Assembly: GCF_002754935.1 (NCBI RefSeq)
Contig: NZ_CP018092.1
Span: 2,524,501-2,588,500, forward strand
Length of the DNA: 64,000 nt
Origin: Thermostichus lividus PCC 6715
GTDB lineage: Bacteria; Cyanobacteriota; Cyanobacteriia; Thermosynechococcales; Thermosynechococcaceae
Direction of reading: 5' to 3'
Shown here: in pieces, positions 33,251-42,804 of the stretch
How positions within the stretch are numbered: position 1 is the stretch's first letter
Layout of the letters: the number at the start of each line of letters is the position of its first letter
Position numbers and translations under genes: made by a program
Notes under the pieces: model-generated
What the model was told of the DNA's origin: nothing
Databases searched by the model: none
Seen by the model: the letters and a program-made list of their open reading frames with translations, nothing else

Positions 33251-33982
33251 GTGCTAAGTGTCCTAAAGGCCGATTTTCAGATCATCTTTGAGCGCGACCC
33301 AGCAGCGCGCAACTGGCTAGAAGTTCTGTTCTGCTATCCGGGCTTACAGGCAATTGTCTTGCACCGCTTTAGTCATTGGTTATGGCGGCTTGGGCTTCCC
33401 TTTGTACCCCGTGCTCTGTCGCACTTAGCACGATTTCTAACGGGCATTGAAATTCATCCGGGCGCAACCCTTGGCAAAGGGGTCTTTATTGACCATGGCA
33501 TGGGGGTTGTGATTGGCGAGACCGCAATTGTGGGCAATTACTGCCTGATCTATCAGGGAGTGACCCTCGGTGGTACAGGCAAGGAAACGGGCAAGCGGCA
33601 CCCCACCCTTGGTGAAAATGTCGTGGTGGGCGCAGGCGCAAAGATCTTAGGCAATCTCACGATTGGCGATAATGTCCGCATTGGCGCAGGGTCAGTGGTG
33701 TTGCGGGATGTCCCCTCCGACTGTACGGTGGTGGGTATTCCTGGGCGGGTAGTGTATCGCGCCGGAGCCAAAATCGCCCCTCTAGAGCATGGCCAGCTAC
33801 CAGACTCAGAGGCAGAGGCAATTCGCTACTTGCTAGACCGCATTGAACTACTAGAAAAACAGGTGCAGGCTCTACAAAATCAACAGCAAGAGCAGGAAAA
33901 GGTGCCAGTATTGGCGCAAGGTCGCAACTGTCGCCTCAGCGATCGCGCCATTGAGGAATTCTTGAACGGTTCCGGTATCTAA
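33251..33982 (+). CDS. cysE: Serine O-acetyltransferase
   Basis: The 243-residue enzyme has an N-terminal helical part (FERDPAARNWLEVLFCYPGL) and a C-terminal left-handed beta helix of hexapeptide repeats with IDHGMGVVIGETA, GVTLGGTGKE and PGRVV. It makes O-acetylserine for cysteine synthesis. The GTG at 33251 is preceded by AAGGAG at normal spacing, so I choose it over the in-frame start at 33224. The C-terminal tail (about 190-243) is glutamine-rich and atypical. Confidence 0.93.
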   Translation: MLSVLKADFQIIFERDPAARNWLEVLFCYPGLQAIVLHRFSHWLWRLGLPFVPRALSHLARFLTGIEIHPGATLGKGVFIDHGMGVVIGETAIVGNYCLIYQGVTLGGTGKETGKRHPTLGENVVVGAGAKILGNLTIGDNVRIGAGSVVLRDVPSDCTVVGIPGRVVYRAGAKIAPLEHGQLPDSEAEAIRYLLDRIELLEKQVQALQNQQQEQEKVPVLAQGRNCRLSDRAIEEFLNGSGI

Positions 33983-34070
33983 GCTGCTGACGTAGTGCCT
34001 CGTGACATCCTCCCGAGGCTGATCCTACGGCGATAGCGCGGGACGTATTACTCCCCGAACCCCTCATGAG

Positions 34071-35669
34071 TTAAAGCTTGACGGAGAGGGGTGTACGGTT
34101 CAGGCGGCTTTCGTAGGGGGCGCTCACAATGAGCGATCGCCCCGTCATTTCCACTGGCTGGGGCAAGCCCAAAATTTCAAGAATTGTTGGTGCAATATCC
34201 GCTAAACAACCATCCTCCCGTAGAACGACCTGTGCGCCATGCCCAGGAATTTTACGTTTTTCGCCTTCTACAAGAATAAACGGCACTGGATTGGTGGTAT
34301 GAGCAGTCCACGGATTGCCATCGGCATCAATCATATACTCAGCATTGCCATGATCCGCAGTGATGAGCAGGGTTCCCCCCACTTTTGTGGTCGCTTCAAC
34401 AATGACCCCAACGCAGCGATCCACGGTTTCAATCGCTTCAATGGTTGCTGCCATTTGGCCAGTATGCCCCACCATATCTGGATTGGCAAAATTTACCACC
34501 ACAAGGGCATATTCTTGGGTTTCAATCGCCCCTTTCACAGCCTCGGTAACCGCTGCCGCCGACATGGCTGGGGCTTGATCATAGGTGGCCACCATCGGAC
34601 TTGGGATTAAAATCCGGTCTTCCCCTGGAAATGGCTCTTCCAACCCCCCATTAAAGAAATAGGTGACGTGAGCATACTTTTCTGTTTCTGCGGCTCGCAG
34701 TTGTTTCAAGCCATGCTCAGCGATCACTTCCCCGAGAATATGGTCGAGGTTTTGCGGCGGAAAGGCCACACCACAATTGAAGCTTGCATCATACTGAGTC
34801 AGGGTGACAAAGGCTAGTGGCGTAATCAATTCCCGTTCAAAGCCACTAAAGTTGGGGTCAATGAAGGCTTGGGTTAGCTGCCGGGCGCGATCGGGGCGGA
34901 AGTTAAAGAAAATAAGTCCATCTCCCGGTTCTACCGCTCCGGGGGCAATGCGGATGGGTTGGATAAATTCATCCCCCAAGTTGTGGGCATAGGACTTCGT
35001 GGCTACTTCACTGGCACTGAGGGGCTGAATGTTGTCATTCTGGGTCATGACCCGGTAGGCGGCTTCGGTACGATCCCAGCGGCGATCGCGATCCATGGCA
35101 TAGTACCGACCGCTCACCGTGACAACTTGGCCACACCCCATTTGTGCCAATCGTTGCTCCATCTCTGCCAACACGCCAGCGGCATCCCGCGGTGGGGTAT
35201 CACGGCCATCGGTAATCGCATGGATGCATACCTCGGCAATACCATAGCGTTTGGCTAACTCCACCAAGCCGTACAGATGCTCAATGTGGGAGTGAACCCC
35301 TCCTGCTGAACATAGCCCCACTAAATGTAACTTGCCATTGCGCTCTTTTAGGGTTTGACAAAGATTTGCCAGCACCGGAATGTCAAAAAGGCTGCCATCT
35401 TCCACAGCATCGGAAATACGCACCAACTCTTGAGGCACAATACGACCTGCACCCAAATTTAAGTGCCCAACTTCAGAATTGCCCATCTGTCCTTTCGGCA
35501 ACCCCACTGCTTTTCCAGAGGTACAAATTAAGGTGTGGGGATACGCGTGCCACAGACTATCCATCACCGGTGTTTTGGCGTTGGCAATTGCGTTACCATG
35601 GGAATCTTCGCGGTAGCCCCAGCCATCCAAAATCACTAAAACAACGGGCGCAACGGGTGACGATGCCAT
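34071..35669 (-). CDS. gpmI: 2,3-bisphosphoglycerate-independent phosphoglycerate mutase
   Basis: The 532-residue enzyme has VVLVILDGWGYRED, the catalytic serine in GQMGNSEVGHLNLG, HITDGRDTPP-type AITDGRDTPPRDA, and the metal-binding LITADHGNAEYM near the C-terminus. It interconverts 3- and 2-phosphoglycerate in glycolysis and gluconeogenesis, using two metal ions (usually Mn). It is convergent with cysE. About 170 bp separate its start from a degraded transposase to the right. Confidence 0.95.
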   Translation of the reverse strand: MASSPVAPVVLVILDGWGYREDSHGNAIANAKTPVMDSLWHAYPHTLICTSGKAVGLPKGQMGNSEVGHLNLGAGRIVPQELVRISDAVEDGSLFDIPVLANLCQTLKERNGKLHLVGLCSAGGVHSHIEHLYGLVELAKRYGIAEVCIHAITDGRDTPPRDAAGVLAEMEQRLAQMGCGQVVTVSGRYYAMDRDRRWDRTEAAYRVMTQNDNIQPLSASEVATKSYAHNLGDEFIQPIRIAPGAVEPGDGLIFFNFRPDRARQLTQAFIDPNFSGFERELITPLAFVTLTQYDASFNCGVAFPPQNLDHILGEVIAEHGLKQLRAAETEKYAHVTYFFNGGLEEPFPGEDRILIPSPMVATYDQAPAMSAAAVTEAVKGAIETQEYALVVVNFANPDMVGHTGQMAATIEAIETVDRCVGVIVEATTKVGGTLLITADHGNAEYMIDADGNPWTAHTTNPVPFILVEGEKRKIPGHGAQVVLREDGCLADIAPTILEILGLPQPVEMTGRSLIVSAPYESRLNRTPLSVKL

Positions 35670-35837
35670 GGCAATGCCCTACCTTACTGCAAGTCTCTGG
35701 GAAACAGGATGAAATTTGTAACCTCGCAAATCATACCATTTCCAACTGTGGGAGACAAATCCCCGCCACACCCTAACTTATATCAATTTTCGAAAAATTT
35801 GCTACACATAAAGGAAGATGGTATTGCCTAACCTCCC

Positions 35838-36090
35838 ATGTCTGGAGTCCTCAAAAATCGATATTGCTGAATCCTCTACAGAGCTAAAAGCGGTCTTGAC
35901 CCAGCAGTAACGGGTCGCTCAACGCAGTTGGGTGCAAGTGCTGTGGTGGCTAACAACAGACCAAGCAACGAGTGTTGACCAATTAGACCAAATGAGTGGC
36001 TGCCATCGTACGACCGTGTCTCACTGGCTGAGTCAGCATCGAGCGAGTGGCCTGGCGGCGCTGGGGCAGGTGACACCTCGCAGGGGGTGA
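35838..36090 (+). pseudogene. IS630-type transposase N-terminal remnant
   Basis: The start MSGVLK is followed by an extra A in an A-run (35853-35857), then IAESSTELKAVLTQQ, an in-frame TAA, and RVAQRSWVQVLWWLTTDQAT. An HTH-like SGCHRTTVSHWLSQHRASG follows before the frame stops at TGA 36088. This is the DNA-binding start of an IS630-family transposase. The catalytic part is missing. Confidence 0.55.
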
Positions 36091-36174
36091 CCACGAGCGA
36101 TTACGGGTGAGGTGCAGCCTAGCATAGTAGCAGCAGTGAGTAAAATAATTCTTGCAGTGGTGAGATAGGTTCAG

Positions 36175-36351
36175 TCAAATGCCAAGCTCGACTAACTGTT
36201 GAATCGGGTCCGAGTCCTTGGGTTTAAATCGGTGGATAAAGGCTTTTAATTCCCACCCAAAATGCTCTATGGGTTGAATACGCTCTTTGTCTTGCGCATC
36301 AAATGCTAAGCCCGCGTAGCCTTCACCGCAAACCCCAATGCAGCCTTTTTA
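36175..36351 (-). pseudogene. Unidentified gene fragment
   Basis: A minus-strand frame of about 58 codons ends in TGA at 36175. It reads GCIGVCGEGYAGLAFDAQDK, then IEHFGWELKAFIHRFKPKDS and a final QQLVELGI. Its composition is protein-like and it lacks a start, so it looks like the tail of a longer gene in the transposase-rich gap. I do not recognise the family. Flanking sequence up to 36499 shows nothing else that I can support. Confidence 0.35.
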
Positions 36352-36499
36352 GGATTTAGGGTGAGGGTCTTCTGAGTTTTGTGAGTTAACCAAAATCCCT
36401 AACCGCACCTTACGTTTTGTAAAATCTGTTTCGTTTTTCTATGGATTAAGTCATCATTGATCTATGTTAGTGTATATTAGTGTGCTCTCTTAAAGCACT

Positions 36500-38212
36500 A
36501 TGCTGCACCACCGTTCCCTGTGGGCAGGCCTGCTGTGCGCGGTAGGCACCTTCTTACCCGCCTCAGCCCTCGGCCAAATTATCCCAGACCCCAACGGTAC
36601 GGGCACCCACGTCACCCAAACCGGCCAACAGTTCGACATCAGCGGCGGCACCTTTTCAGGTAATGGTCAGAACCTCTTTCACATCGGGTAGGGCTGGAAG
36701 CCCCGTACTTCAGTGCGGGGAGGAAAGCTCCTTTAGCAACTTCAGTTGTTTTAGGTTATAATTGTACTGCGGACACCAGAAACGGTTGTTCAAGGCACTG
36801 GTAACGGTCGATTGGGGGTGTTGTAAACCACCCCAGAGGCTCGCGGTTGGCTTGCTAACTGCAGGGCTACTGAAAGCTCCCTGCTTTAGCTGGGAGTAGT
36901 TTACCTCTTCCGTGACTTTGGCCTCAGTCAAGGACAAATTGCTAACTTCCTCTCGAACCCCCACGTCCGCAATATCCTCGCTGGCGTGAATGGCGGCAAT
37001 GCGAGCTACATTAATGGCCTCATTCAAGTCAGTGGCGGCACTAGTAATCTCTATCTAATGAACCCCGCTGGCATTGTCTTTGGTTCCAATGCGCGCTTAA
37101 ATGTCCCCGCTGCCTTTCATGCCAGTACCGCCTCTCGGGTTCATTTTGAAGGCGGGGTCTTTGACCTCTTTAGTCCTAGTAATACCTACGCGACTCTCCT
37201 CGGCAACCCCACCGGCTTTGAATTCAACAGCAAAGGAATTCTGATTAATGAAGGACACCTGAGGGTGAAGGAGGGGCAACAACTGACCCTGATGGCGCAT
37301 CAAGTGATTAATACCGGGACAGTAGCGGCACCGGGGGGCAGGGTCACAGTACAAGCGGTGCCGGAGACAGGGATGGTGCGGGTCTCGCAGGATGGGATGA
37401 TTCTCAGTTTAGAGATTCCGCAGGAGCGCATTACCGGCGAGATTACTGCGGTTGATTTGCCCACGTTATTGACGGGAAGCACCCCTGAGCAGCGGGTAAA
37501 TAGCGTGATTCAAAATCCCGATGGCTCGATTGCTCTCGTCCATGACCCAAACAAAGTAAGCATTCCAATGCAGGGAGCCACAGCGGTCGTGGGTGGGACG
37601 ATTGATGTGTCGCATCCAACTGGGATTGGCGGCAGTGTGACTGTCTTGGCCAATCAGAATATTGCGGTGGTTGGAGCGAACATTAATGCATCTGGGAGGA
37701 CGGGTGGTGGCACGGTTTTAGTTGGAGGTGATTATCTCGGGGGAACAGCGGGTACAGGTCGCCTAGATAGTAGTTTGAATGCCCAGAACCTCTTTGTGGA
37801 CAGCAACACCGTGATGAATGCGGATGCACTCACGAATGGCAATGGCGGCACGGTGATTAATTGGGCAGATAACAGCACTCAATTCCATGGCACGATTACA
37901 GCGCGGGGTGGAGCTTTAGGGGGTGATGGCGGGTTTGTCGAAACCTCTGGGCGAGAGCTACTGAGTGTGACAGGTAGTGTCGATGCTAGTGCGCCCCTTG
38001 GTAAGCCAGGGTTATGGTTGCTTGACCCTCACAATGTCACAATCACTAATACCAGTACGTCCAATGGCAGCTTTAGTGGTGGTAGGTTTGGTCAGGAGTC
38101 AACAGACTCAATACTTGCTGAAGCACTGTGCGAGTTTGCAGGGGACGAGCAGATTATCAATCTTGAGATATTGGCAAATCCTGATCTGCTCTTTTTGCCG
38201 GAGTGTAGATAG
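36500..38212 (+). pseudogene. Filamentous-haemagglutinin-like secreted protein, interrupted and truncated
   Basis: The ATG at 36500 opens a signal peptide (LWAGLLCAVGTFLPASALGQ). The gene is broken after ...GQNLFH by a 222-bp element (36683-36904) and resumes as LFRDFGLSQGQIANFLSNPH. Excision restores the frame exactly. The haemagglutination-activity domain follows (GGTSNLYLMNPAGIVFGSNA), then beta-helix repeats. The true sequence ends near 38165, where a copy of the adhE 3' end begins; the last codons belong to that. Family members are normally much longer, so the C-terminus is lost. Role in secretion or adhesion is known for the family only. Confidence 0.8.
36683..36904 (+). mobile_element. 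222-bp miniature element (TnpB-related), copy B
   Basis: It starts ATCGGGTAGGGCTGG after TTCAC (36678-36682) and ends AGTTTAC at 36904. It has the same length as copy A at 20794 and only a few differences. It interrupts the haemagglutinin gene. The inner 3' part (GTAAACCACCCCAGAGGCTCGCGG region) aligns with the end of tnpB in the 1290-bp elements (GTAAACCAGCCTAGAGGCTCGGG), so it keeps the probable guide-RNA scaffold while the nuclease gene is gone. Confidence 0.87.
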
Positions 38213-38337
38213 CGGCAAGTCGCCTAAGGGGTTGATGAATGTTCGGGATGATAGGCTGCGGCCTCTAAGCGACACCCCATATAGGCACCCATATAGGCAA
38301 GGGTGTAAAGCTTCTGTAGATCCCGAATGAAGCGTTG
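38166..38337 (-). pseudogene. Stray copy of the adhE 3' end
   Basis: The minus strand reads RDLQKLYTLAYMGAYMGCRL, then EAAAYHPEHSSTP and TAG at 38224, which matches the last codons of AdhE (RDLQ/QDLK...STA). It includes a 12-bp in-frame duplication (YMGA). Beyond the stop, similarity goes on for about 57 bp to 38166, where the match ends exactly where an IS right end begins in the intact adhE copy (5581/5582). The upstream part of the gene is absent. It is a translocated fragment, not an independent gene. Confidence 0.8.
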
Positions 38338-38349
38338 GCATCACTCCCT

Positions 38350-38817
38350 TCATCGGTGGCGATCGCGTCCAAACAACGGTTGCACCGGTGCCAGTCCGGC
38401 AAAAATACGCAACACTAAAACCGCATGGGCAAAAAATGTTAACCCCACCCAAAACAATGGAAACCAGTGCCAGCGATCGCCACTGAGGGGCGGAAACATC
38501 TGCTGCCCTAACCAGACTAACCCTGGCGGCAGGGTAATCAGTAACACACCAAGGACAATGGCCGTATAGGTCAGGGTGACAGGCGGCGTGTTGAGCGATC
38601 GCCACGTGGTGCCAGTCCACTGCCAGCGAAACACCATTGCCGTGTCTTCTAGGCGTGCCGTTTGATGGGTGAGGTCAATGCTGAGGATATGGCGGCAAAA
38701 ATTACAGGCATAGGTGTCCATGAGCACCATAGGGGCAATCTGACCATGGCGACACACCGGACACAGATATACCCCCTCAGGCTCTAACAGCTTCGGTGAG
38801 GGAACCAACTCCGCCAT
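38350..38817 (-). CDS. Zinc-ribbon membrane protein, unknown function
   Basis: The 155-residue protein has an N-terminal zinc-ribbon-like pair of CxxC motifs (YLCPVCRHG and YACNFCRH), then two membrane helices (about 83-105 and 118-142). The loop after the first ribbon reads HILSIDLTHQTARLED. The fold suggests a membrane-linked zinc protein, but no named family is recognised. It is 28 bp from leuA's stop, on the same strand and upstream of it, in the direction away from leuA. The stray adhE fragment begins 13 bp after its stop. Confidence 0.6.
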   Translation of the reverse strand: MAELVPSPKLLEPEGVYLCPVCRHGQIAPMVLMDTYACNFCRHILSIDLTHQTARLEDTAMVFRWQWTGTTWRSLNTPPVTLTYTAIVLGVLLITLPPGLVWLGQQMFPPLSGDRWHWFPLFWVGLTFFAHAVLVLRIFAGLAPVQPLFGRDRHR

Positions 38818-38844
38818 AACATCCTTTAAGCTCTAGAACCTTCC

Positions 38845-40452
38845 TTACACTTGAGGATGCAACACCCGCTGCTCTAAACCACGGTAAAGCCGATTGAGGG
38901 CATTCATATAGGCTTGTGCCGAAGCCACAATCACATCGGTGTTGGCCGCATGACCGGAATAGATGCGATCTTCGTGCTGCAGGCGAATAGTTACTTCACC
39001 GATGGCATCAATGCCCGCCGTTACTGATTGCACTGAGTATTCAATAAGCCGGTTAGGAATTTGCACCACCCGGTTAATGGCACGATACACCGCATCTACA
39101 GGACCGGTGCCAATGGCTGCATCTGTGAGTTCTTCGCCGCTGGGGGTGCGTACCGTCACTGTTGCCGTAGGTCGGGCATGATCACCGCAGGAGACTTGCA
39201 CAAACTCCAATTGGTAGCCCTGTAGATCGATGCCTTGGGTTTCGTCCTTGGCGATCGCCTCTAAATCCCAGTCGGTGATTTCCTTTTTCTTATCCGCCAG
39301 ATCTTTAAAGCGTAAGAAGGCTTTGTTGAGTTCAGTTTCCGTTAATTCAAAGCCCAACTCCCGTAAACGGGTAGCGAAAGCATTGCGACCCGACAGTTTA
39401 CCTAAAACGATTTGGTTGTCTGCCAAGCCAATTAGGTGAGCATCCATAATTTCGTAGGTGCGCTTGTTCTTGAGCACCCCATCTTGGTGAATCCCCGACT
39501 CATGGGCAAAGGCATTAGCACCAACAATGGCCTTGTTGGGTTGGATAAGCATCCCCGTTAAGTTGGAGACTAACCGCGAGGTTTTATAGATTTCGCGGGT
39601 ATTGATATTCGTGAGGGGAGCCTCCGACTCGGCGGGGCGACCCAAGAAGGGGTTAAAGTACTGCCGCCGCACGTACAGTGCCATCACCAGTTCTTCGAGG
39701 GCAGCATTACCCGCACGCTCGCCAATACCGTTGATGGTACATTCCAGTTGACGGGCACCGTTTTTAACTGCCTCAAGAAAGTTGGCCACCGCCAAGCCAA
39801 GATCATTGTGACCGTGGACTGAAATGACCGCTTGCTGAATGTTCGGCACATTTTCCTTGATACCCTTGATCAAGGCTCCAAACTCTGCCGGTGTGGTGTA
39901 GCCCACTGTATCGGGAATATTGATTGTGGTGGCGCCTGCCGCAATCACCCGCTCAAGCACTTGGTACAGAAACTCGGGGTCAGAGCGGCCAGCATCCTCC
40001 GGTGAGAATTCCACATCCTCCACAAAGGATTTGGCATAGGCGACCATCTCTGGGGCAATCTCTAGTACCTCTGCGCGGGTTTTCTTGAGCTTGTACTCAA
40101 GGTGAATGTCAGAGGTGGCAATGAACGTATGAATGCGTGGATAGTAGGCCGGTTTTAAGGCGTTGGCTGCCGCTTCAATATCCGAGCGGGTGGCTCGTGC
40201 TAGGCCACAAATCACTGGCCCTGTTTCGGTGCCCACCACTTCGGCAATCCGCTGCACGGCTTCAAAATCTCCAGGGCTGGCAAAAGGGAAACCAGCCTCA
40301 ATAATATCCACCCCTAGCCGAGCCAGTTGACGGGCGATCGTGAGTTTTTCATCTACATTCAGTGCGGCTCCCGGAGACTGCTCTCCGTCCCGCAGCGTCG
40401 TGTCAAAAATCAAAACGCGATCAACCGTCTGGGGAGGATACTTTATCGCCAT
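38845..40452 (-). CDS. leuA: 2-isopropylmalate synthase
   Basis: The protein of 535 residues starts [20 protein letters not shown] with [11 protein letters not shown] after it, and has HVHGHNDLG-type [31 protein letters not shown] and [13 protein letters not shown]-terminal regulatory domain (from about 390) is present. It joins acetyl-CoA and 2-oxoisovalerate to start leucine synthesis and is feedback-inhibited by leucine in the family. I prefer the ATG at 40452 over 40488 because the upstream residues are atypical. Confidence 0.94.
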   Translation of the reverse strand: MAIKYPPQTVDRVLIFDTTLRDGEQSPGAALNVDEKLTIARQLARLGVDIIEAGFPFASPGDFEAVQRIAEVVGTETGPVICGLARATRSDIEAAANALKPAYYPRIHTFIATSDIHLEYKLKKTRAEVLEIAPEMVAYAKSFVEDVEFSPEDAGRSDPEFLYQVLERVIAAGATTINIPDTVGYTTPAEFGALIKGIKENVPNIQQAVISVHGHNDLGLAVANFLEAVKNGARQLECTINGIGERAGNAALEELVMALYVRRQYFNPFLGRPAESEAPLTNINTREIYKTSRLVSNLTGMLIQPNKAIVGANAFAHESGIHQDGVLKNKRTYEIMDAHLIGLADNQIVLGKLSGRNAFATRLRELGFELTETELNKAFLRFKDLADKKKEITDWDLEAIAKDETQGIDLQGYQLEFVQVSCGDHARPTATVTVRTPSGEELTDAAIGTGPVDAVYRAINRVVQIPNRLIEYSVQSVTAGIDAIGEVTIRLQHEDRIYSGHAANTDVIVASAQAYMNALNRLYRGLEQRVLHPQV

Positions 40453-40527
40453 AAACAAGCCCCGTCCAAGCTTGAAAAAAGGGATCATTACCCCCTAGTC
40501 TAGCATTTTCCTTAGGTGGCCATCCCC

Positions 40528-41553
40528 CTAGGGAACCTGCCAAATCCGTTGATGGTAGCTGGGTAGATGATCTAAATTCACACTGGGGTGATGATGCCCG
40601 TGGGAATGAGACTCATGGTTATGGTTGTGATCGTGGTGGTGATGGTGGGAATGATCGGCACCATGGGCGATCGCCGCCAAGCGAAATTTACAGGCTTCGC
40701 AATTCATGGCCACTTGGCCGGTGAGGGTTTCTATTTCCCGTTGCCGCGTTAAATAAAATAACTGCGGATGTAACCCAATTTCCGGCAAGTTAACGTATTC
40801 TACCGCCGGGTACTGTTGCTGGGCAGTAGCGGTCAGGGTATAGATTTTTTTCACCAGTGCGCCAGTGAACATAAAGTGGGGCAGGACAATCACCCGCTGC
40901 GGCTGATAGAGATTGGCGCGGGCAAACCCTACCTCTAGGCGGGGATGGGTAATACCAATAAAGCACACCTCAACGGTCTTGTAGCCACTACCTTCCCAGA
41001 GCATCCGCGCTAGCTTGAAGACATCGCCGTTGGCATCGGGGTCACTCGAGCCACGTCCCACCACCAGTAACACCGTGTCGTCGCGGCCAATGCCTCGGGG
41101 GTTAAATTCCGGTGAGTCGAGCATTTCAAGGCGCGATCGCCAGAGGGTGAGAATTTCAGGGGCAATGCCATAGTGGCGACCGTAGTGATAGCGCAACTGC
41201 GGGAACGCTTGGCGAGCACGATCCAGTTCATTGGTCACATCAAACTTGTTATGGCGCGCCGCAAATAATAAAATCGGCAGTACCGACAGATCGGTGTAGC
41301 CCTCTACTGCACACTGGCTTAAAACCTCAAAAATCGAGGGTTGAGTCAACTCCAAGAAGCAAGGAAAGACCGGGCGGCAAGGATCTAATTGATGATACGC
41401 ATGGGCAAAGTCTAAAAATGCTTGGCGGCCTTGCGGATCGCGAGTGCCATGCCCCACCATCAGTAGCGGTCGGGGCTGGGGTAAGGGTGGTAAATCAAGG
41501 CTAAAACTCAGGGGATTAAGAATTGAATCGTTGGGCTGAATAGTAACGACCAC
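40528..41553 (-). CDS. cbiX: Sirohydrochlorin cobaltochelatase, CbiX type, with His-rich tail
   Basis: The 341-residue protein has two CbiX/SirB-like halves ([13 protein letters not shown] near the start; [16 protein letters not shown] in the second). The C-terminus carries MNCEAC, the MxCxxC motif that binds a 4Fe-4S cluster in CbiX of Bacillus megaterium, and a dense His-rich stretch likely to hold metal ions. It inserts cobalt into sirohydrochlorin for cobalamin. A cobalamin riboswitch lies in front of it (41598-41705). Ferrochelatase activity for siroheme cannot be excluded. Confidence 0.9.
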   Translation of the reverse strand: MVVTIQPNDSILNPLSFSLDLPPLPQPRPLLMVGHGTRDPQGRQAFLDFAHAYHQLDPCRPVFPCFLELTQPSIFEVLSQCAVEGYTDLSVLPILLFAARHNKFDVTNELDRARQAFPQLRYHYGRHYGIAPEILTLWRSRLEMLDSPEFNPRGIGRDDTVLLVVGRGSSDPDANGDVFKLARMLWEGSGYKTVEVCFIGITHPRLEVGFARANLYQPQRVIVLPHFMFTGALVKKIYTLTATAQQQYPAVEYVNLPEIGLHPQLFYLTRQREIETLTGQVAMNCEACKFRLAAIAHGADHSHHHHHDHNHNHESHSHGHHHPSVNLDHLPSYHQRIWQVP

Positions 41554-41597
41554 GCTATAACTCCATGCCTGTGCAACGCAGACAAATAGAGTGAACC

Positions 41598-41705
41598 GCA
41601 GTAGGTAGGCATTCTGGCTTAGGGATCGCTCCCCTCACAGCTGCGGCACAGCCCCAGATTTACACTGGTGTTTCCCTACAAACTGCTCTTCACGGTTAGC
41701 CTTCC
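41598..41705 (-). promoter_or_regulatory. Cobalamin (B12) riboswitch
   Basis: On the minus strand the leader of cbiX shows GGGAAACACCAGTGTAAATC, then GGGGCTGTGCCGCAGCTGTG and AAGCCAGAATGCCTACC. These match the conserved core of cobalamin riboswitches (GGGAA-GGTG-AATC, GCTG-CCGC-CTGT and the B12 box). Binding adenosylcobalamin would be expected to lower cbiX expression. It ends about 45 nt before the start codon. Confidence 0.88.
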
Positions 41706-41782
41706 AATTCTAACGAGCGTATTGTGGCTCTGTCTATGCGGGGGGTGGGGACTCGCTACCCCCTAGACCGCCTCCTGTGTGT

Positions 41783-42772
41783 TCACCGGCAACACAAACA
41801 TAGAGCAAACCAGTGGTTTGGATCGGTAAAGGCTCGAACCCACGTCAAGCCAGCCGCCACGAGGTCTGACCTTAGGGAATCCAGCCAAAACTTCCGCGAG
41901 ATTTCTGTGAGGATGCTTTCCCCGGCGGCAATGTCACAGGTCAATTCTAGGGCAGTTAGGGTTACCGTCTGTGTGTTTTGGCTGTCAAGATACATTTCGA
42001 TTTGCTGTGCCACTGGGTTATAAATGGCTCGATGATCGAAGGCCAATGGCTCGAAGTTGCCCTGAAATCGCCAGTTAAGGTGGCTAAGGATATTGCGGTT
42101 AAAGGCAGCCGTAATTCCCTGAGCATCATTGTAGGCGGCAAGCAAAATCTTGGTATCTTTCACTAGGTCAACCCCTAGGAGCAGGTAGTCACCAACATTG
42201 AGCACCCGGTACAGTTGGCTGAAGAAACGTTGGCACTCAACCGGTGAGAGGTTGCCCAAGGTACTGCCTAAGAAACAGAGTAAGCGTCGCGGTGCAAGGG
42301 GTGGGGGCAAGTGCTCTAGGCCAATATCGTAGGTGCCCACAAGGCCATTGATCCACAGTTGGGGATAATCCTTCAGCAGCGCTATGGCACTAGTTTTGAG
42401 CATCGAGCCACTGACATCAATGGGACGATAGACAAGCTGAGGTTGTAGCTGGGCATAGGCGGAGAGTAAGTAACGGATTTTGCGATCGCTGCCGCTGCCG
42501 AGCTCAATTAATTCACAGATGCCGGTCAGGGTGGCAATTTCTTTGGCGTGTTGACTCAGCAGCGCTAGTTCGGTGCGGGTGAGGTAGTACTCTGGCAGGT
42601 CAGTAATCTGCTCGAATAACCGCGACCCAACGGCATCATAAAAGTAGTAGGAGGGTAAATATTTTTGCGGTGAACAACTCAAGCCAGCAATGACATCTTG
42701 GCCAGCAGGATCGGTTTTAGAACCACTCAGGTAGGTCAGGTGTAGGCGATCGCCCACAGAAGGCAACATCAA
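41783..42772 (-). CDS. egtD: L-histidine N-alpha-methyltransferase (EgtD-like)
   Basis: The 329-residue protein has PKYLPSYYFYDAVGSRLFEQ-type LPSYYFYDAVGSRLFEQIT, PEYYLTRTE and the SAM-binding LIELGSGSDRKIRYLLSAY, then LCFLGSTLGNLSP, all EgtD signatures. EgtD trimethylates histidine to hercynine in ergothioneine synthesis. No EgtB sulfoxide synthase is near, so hercynine use is not explained locally. It ends about 80 bp before the riboswitch region, reading the same way. Confidence 0.87.
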   Translation of the reverse strand: MMLPSVGDRLHLTYLSGSKTDPAGQDVIAGLSCSPQKYLPSYYFYDAVGSRLFEQITDLPEYYLTRTELALLSQHAKEIATLTGICELIELGSGSDRKIRYLLSAYAQLQPQLVYRPIDVSGSMLKTSAIALLKDYPQLWINGLVGTYDIGLEHLPPPLAPRRLLCFLGSTLGNLSPVECQRFFSQLYRVLNVGDYLLLGVDLVKDTKILLAAYNDAQGITAAFNRNILSHLNWRFQGNFEPLAFDHRAIYNPVAQQIEMYLDSQNTQTVTLTALELTCDIAAGESILTEISRKFWLDSLRSDLVAAGLTWVRAFTDPNHWFALCLCCR

Positions 42773-42804
42773 CTGGCTCCAGCAACTGGTAACAGAGGCA
42801 ACCC

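Noticed and set aside
33992-34050. GTGACATCCTCCC sequence resembling an IS200/IS605 right end
   Set aside because: The hairpin and second end could not be found, so it is too weak to call.
38108-38620. 170-codon minus-strand frame
   Set aside because: It crosses the adhE fragment and the zinc-ribbon gene in the wrong phase for both; it is a shadow frame.
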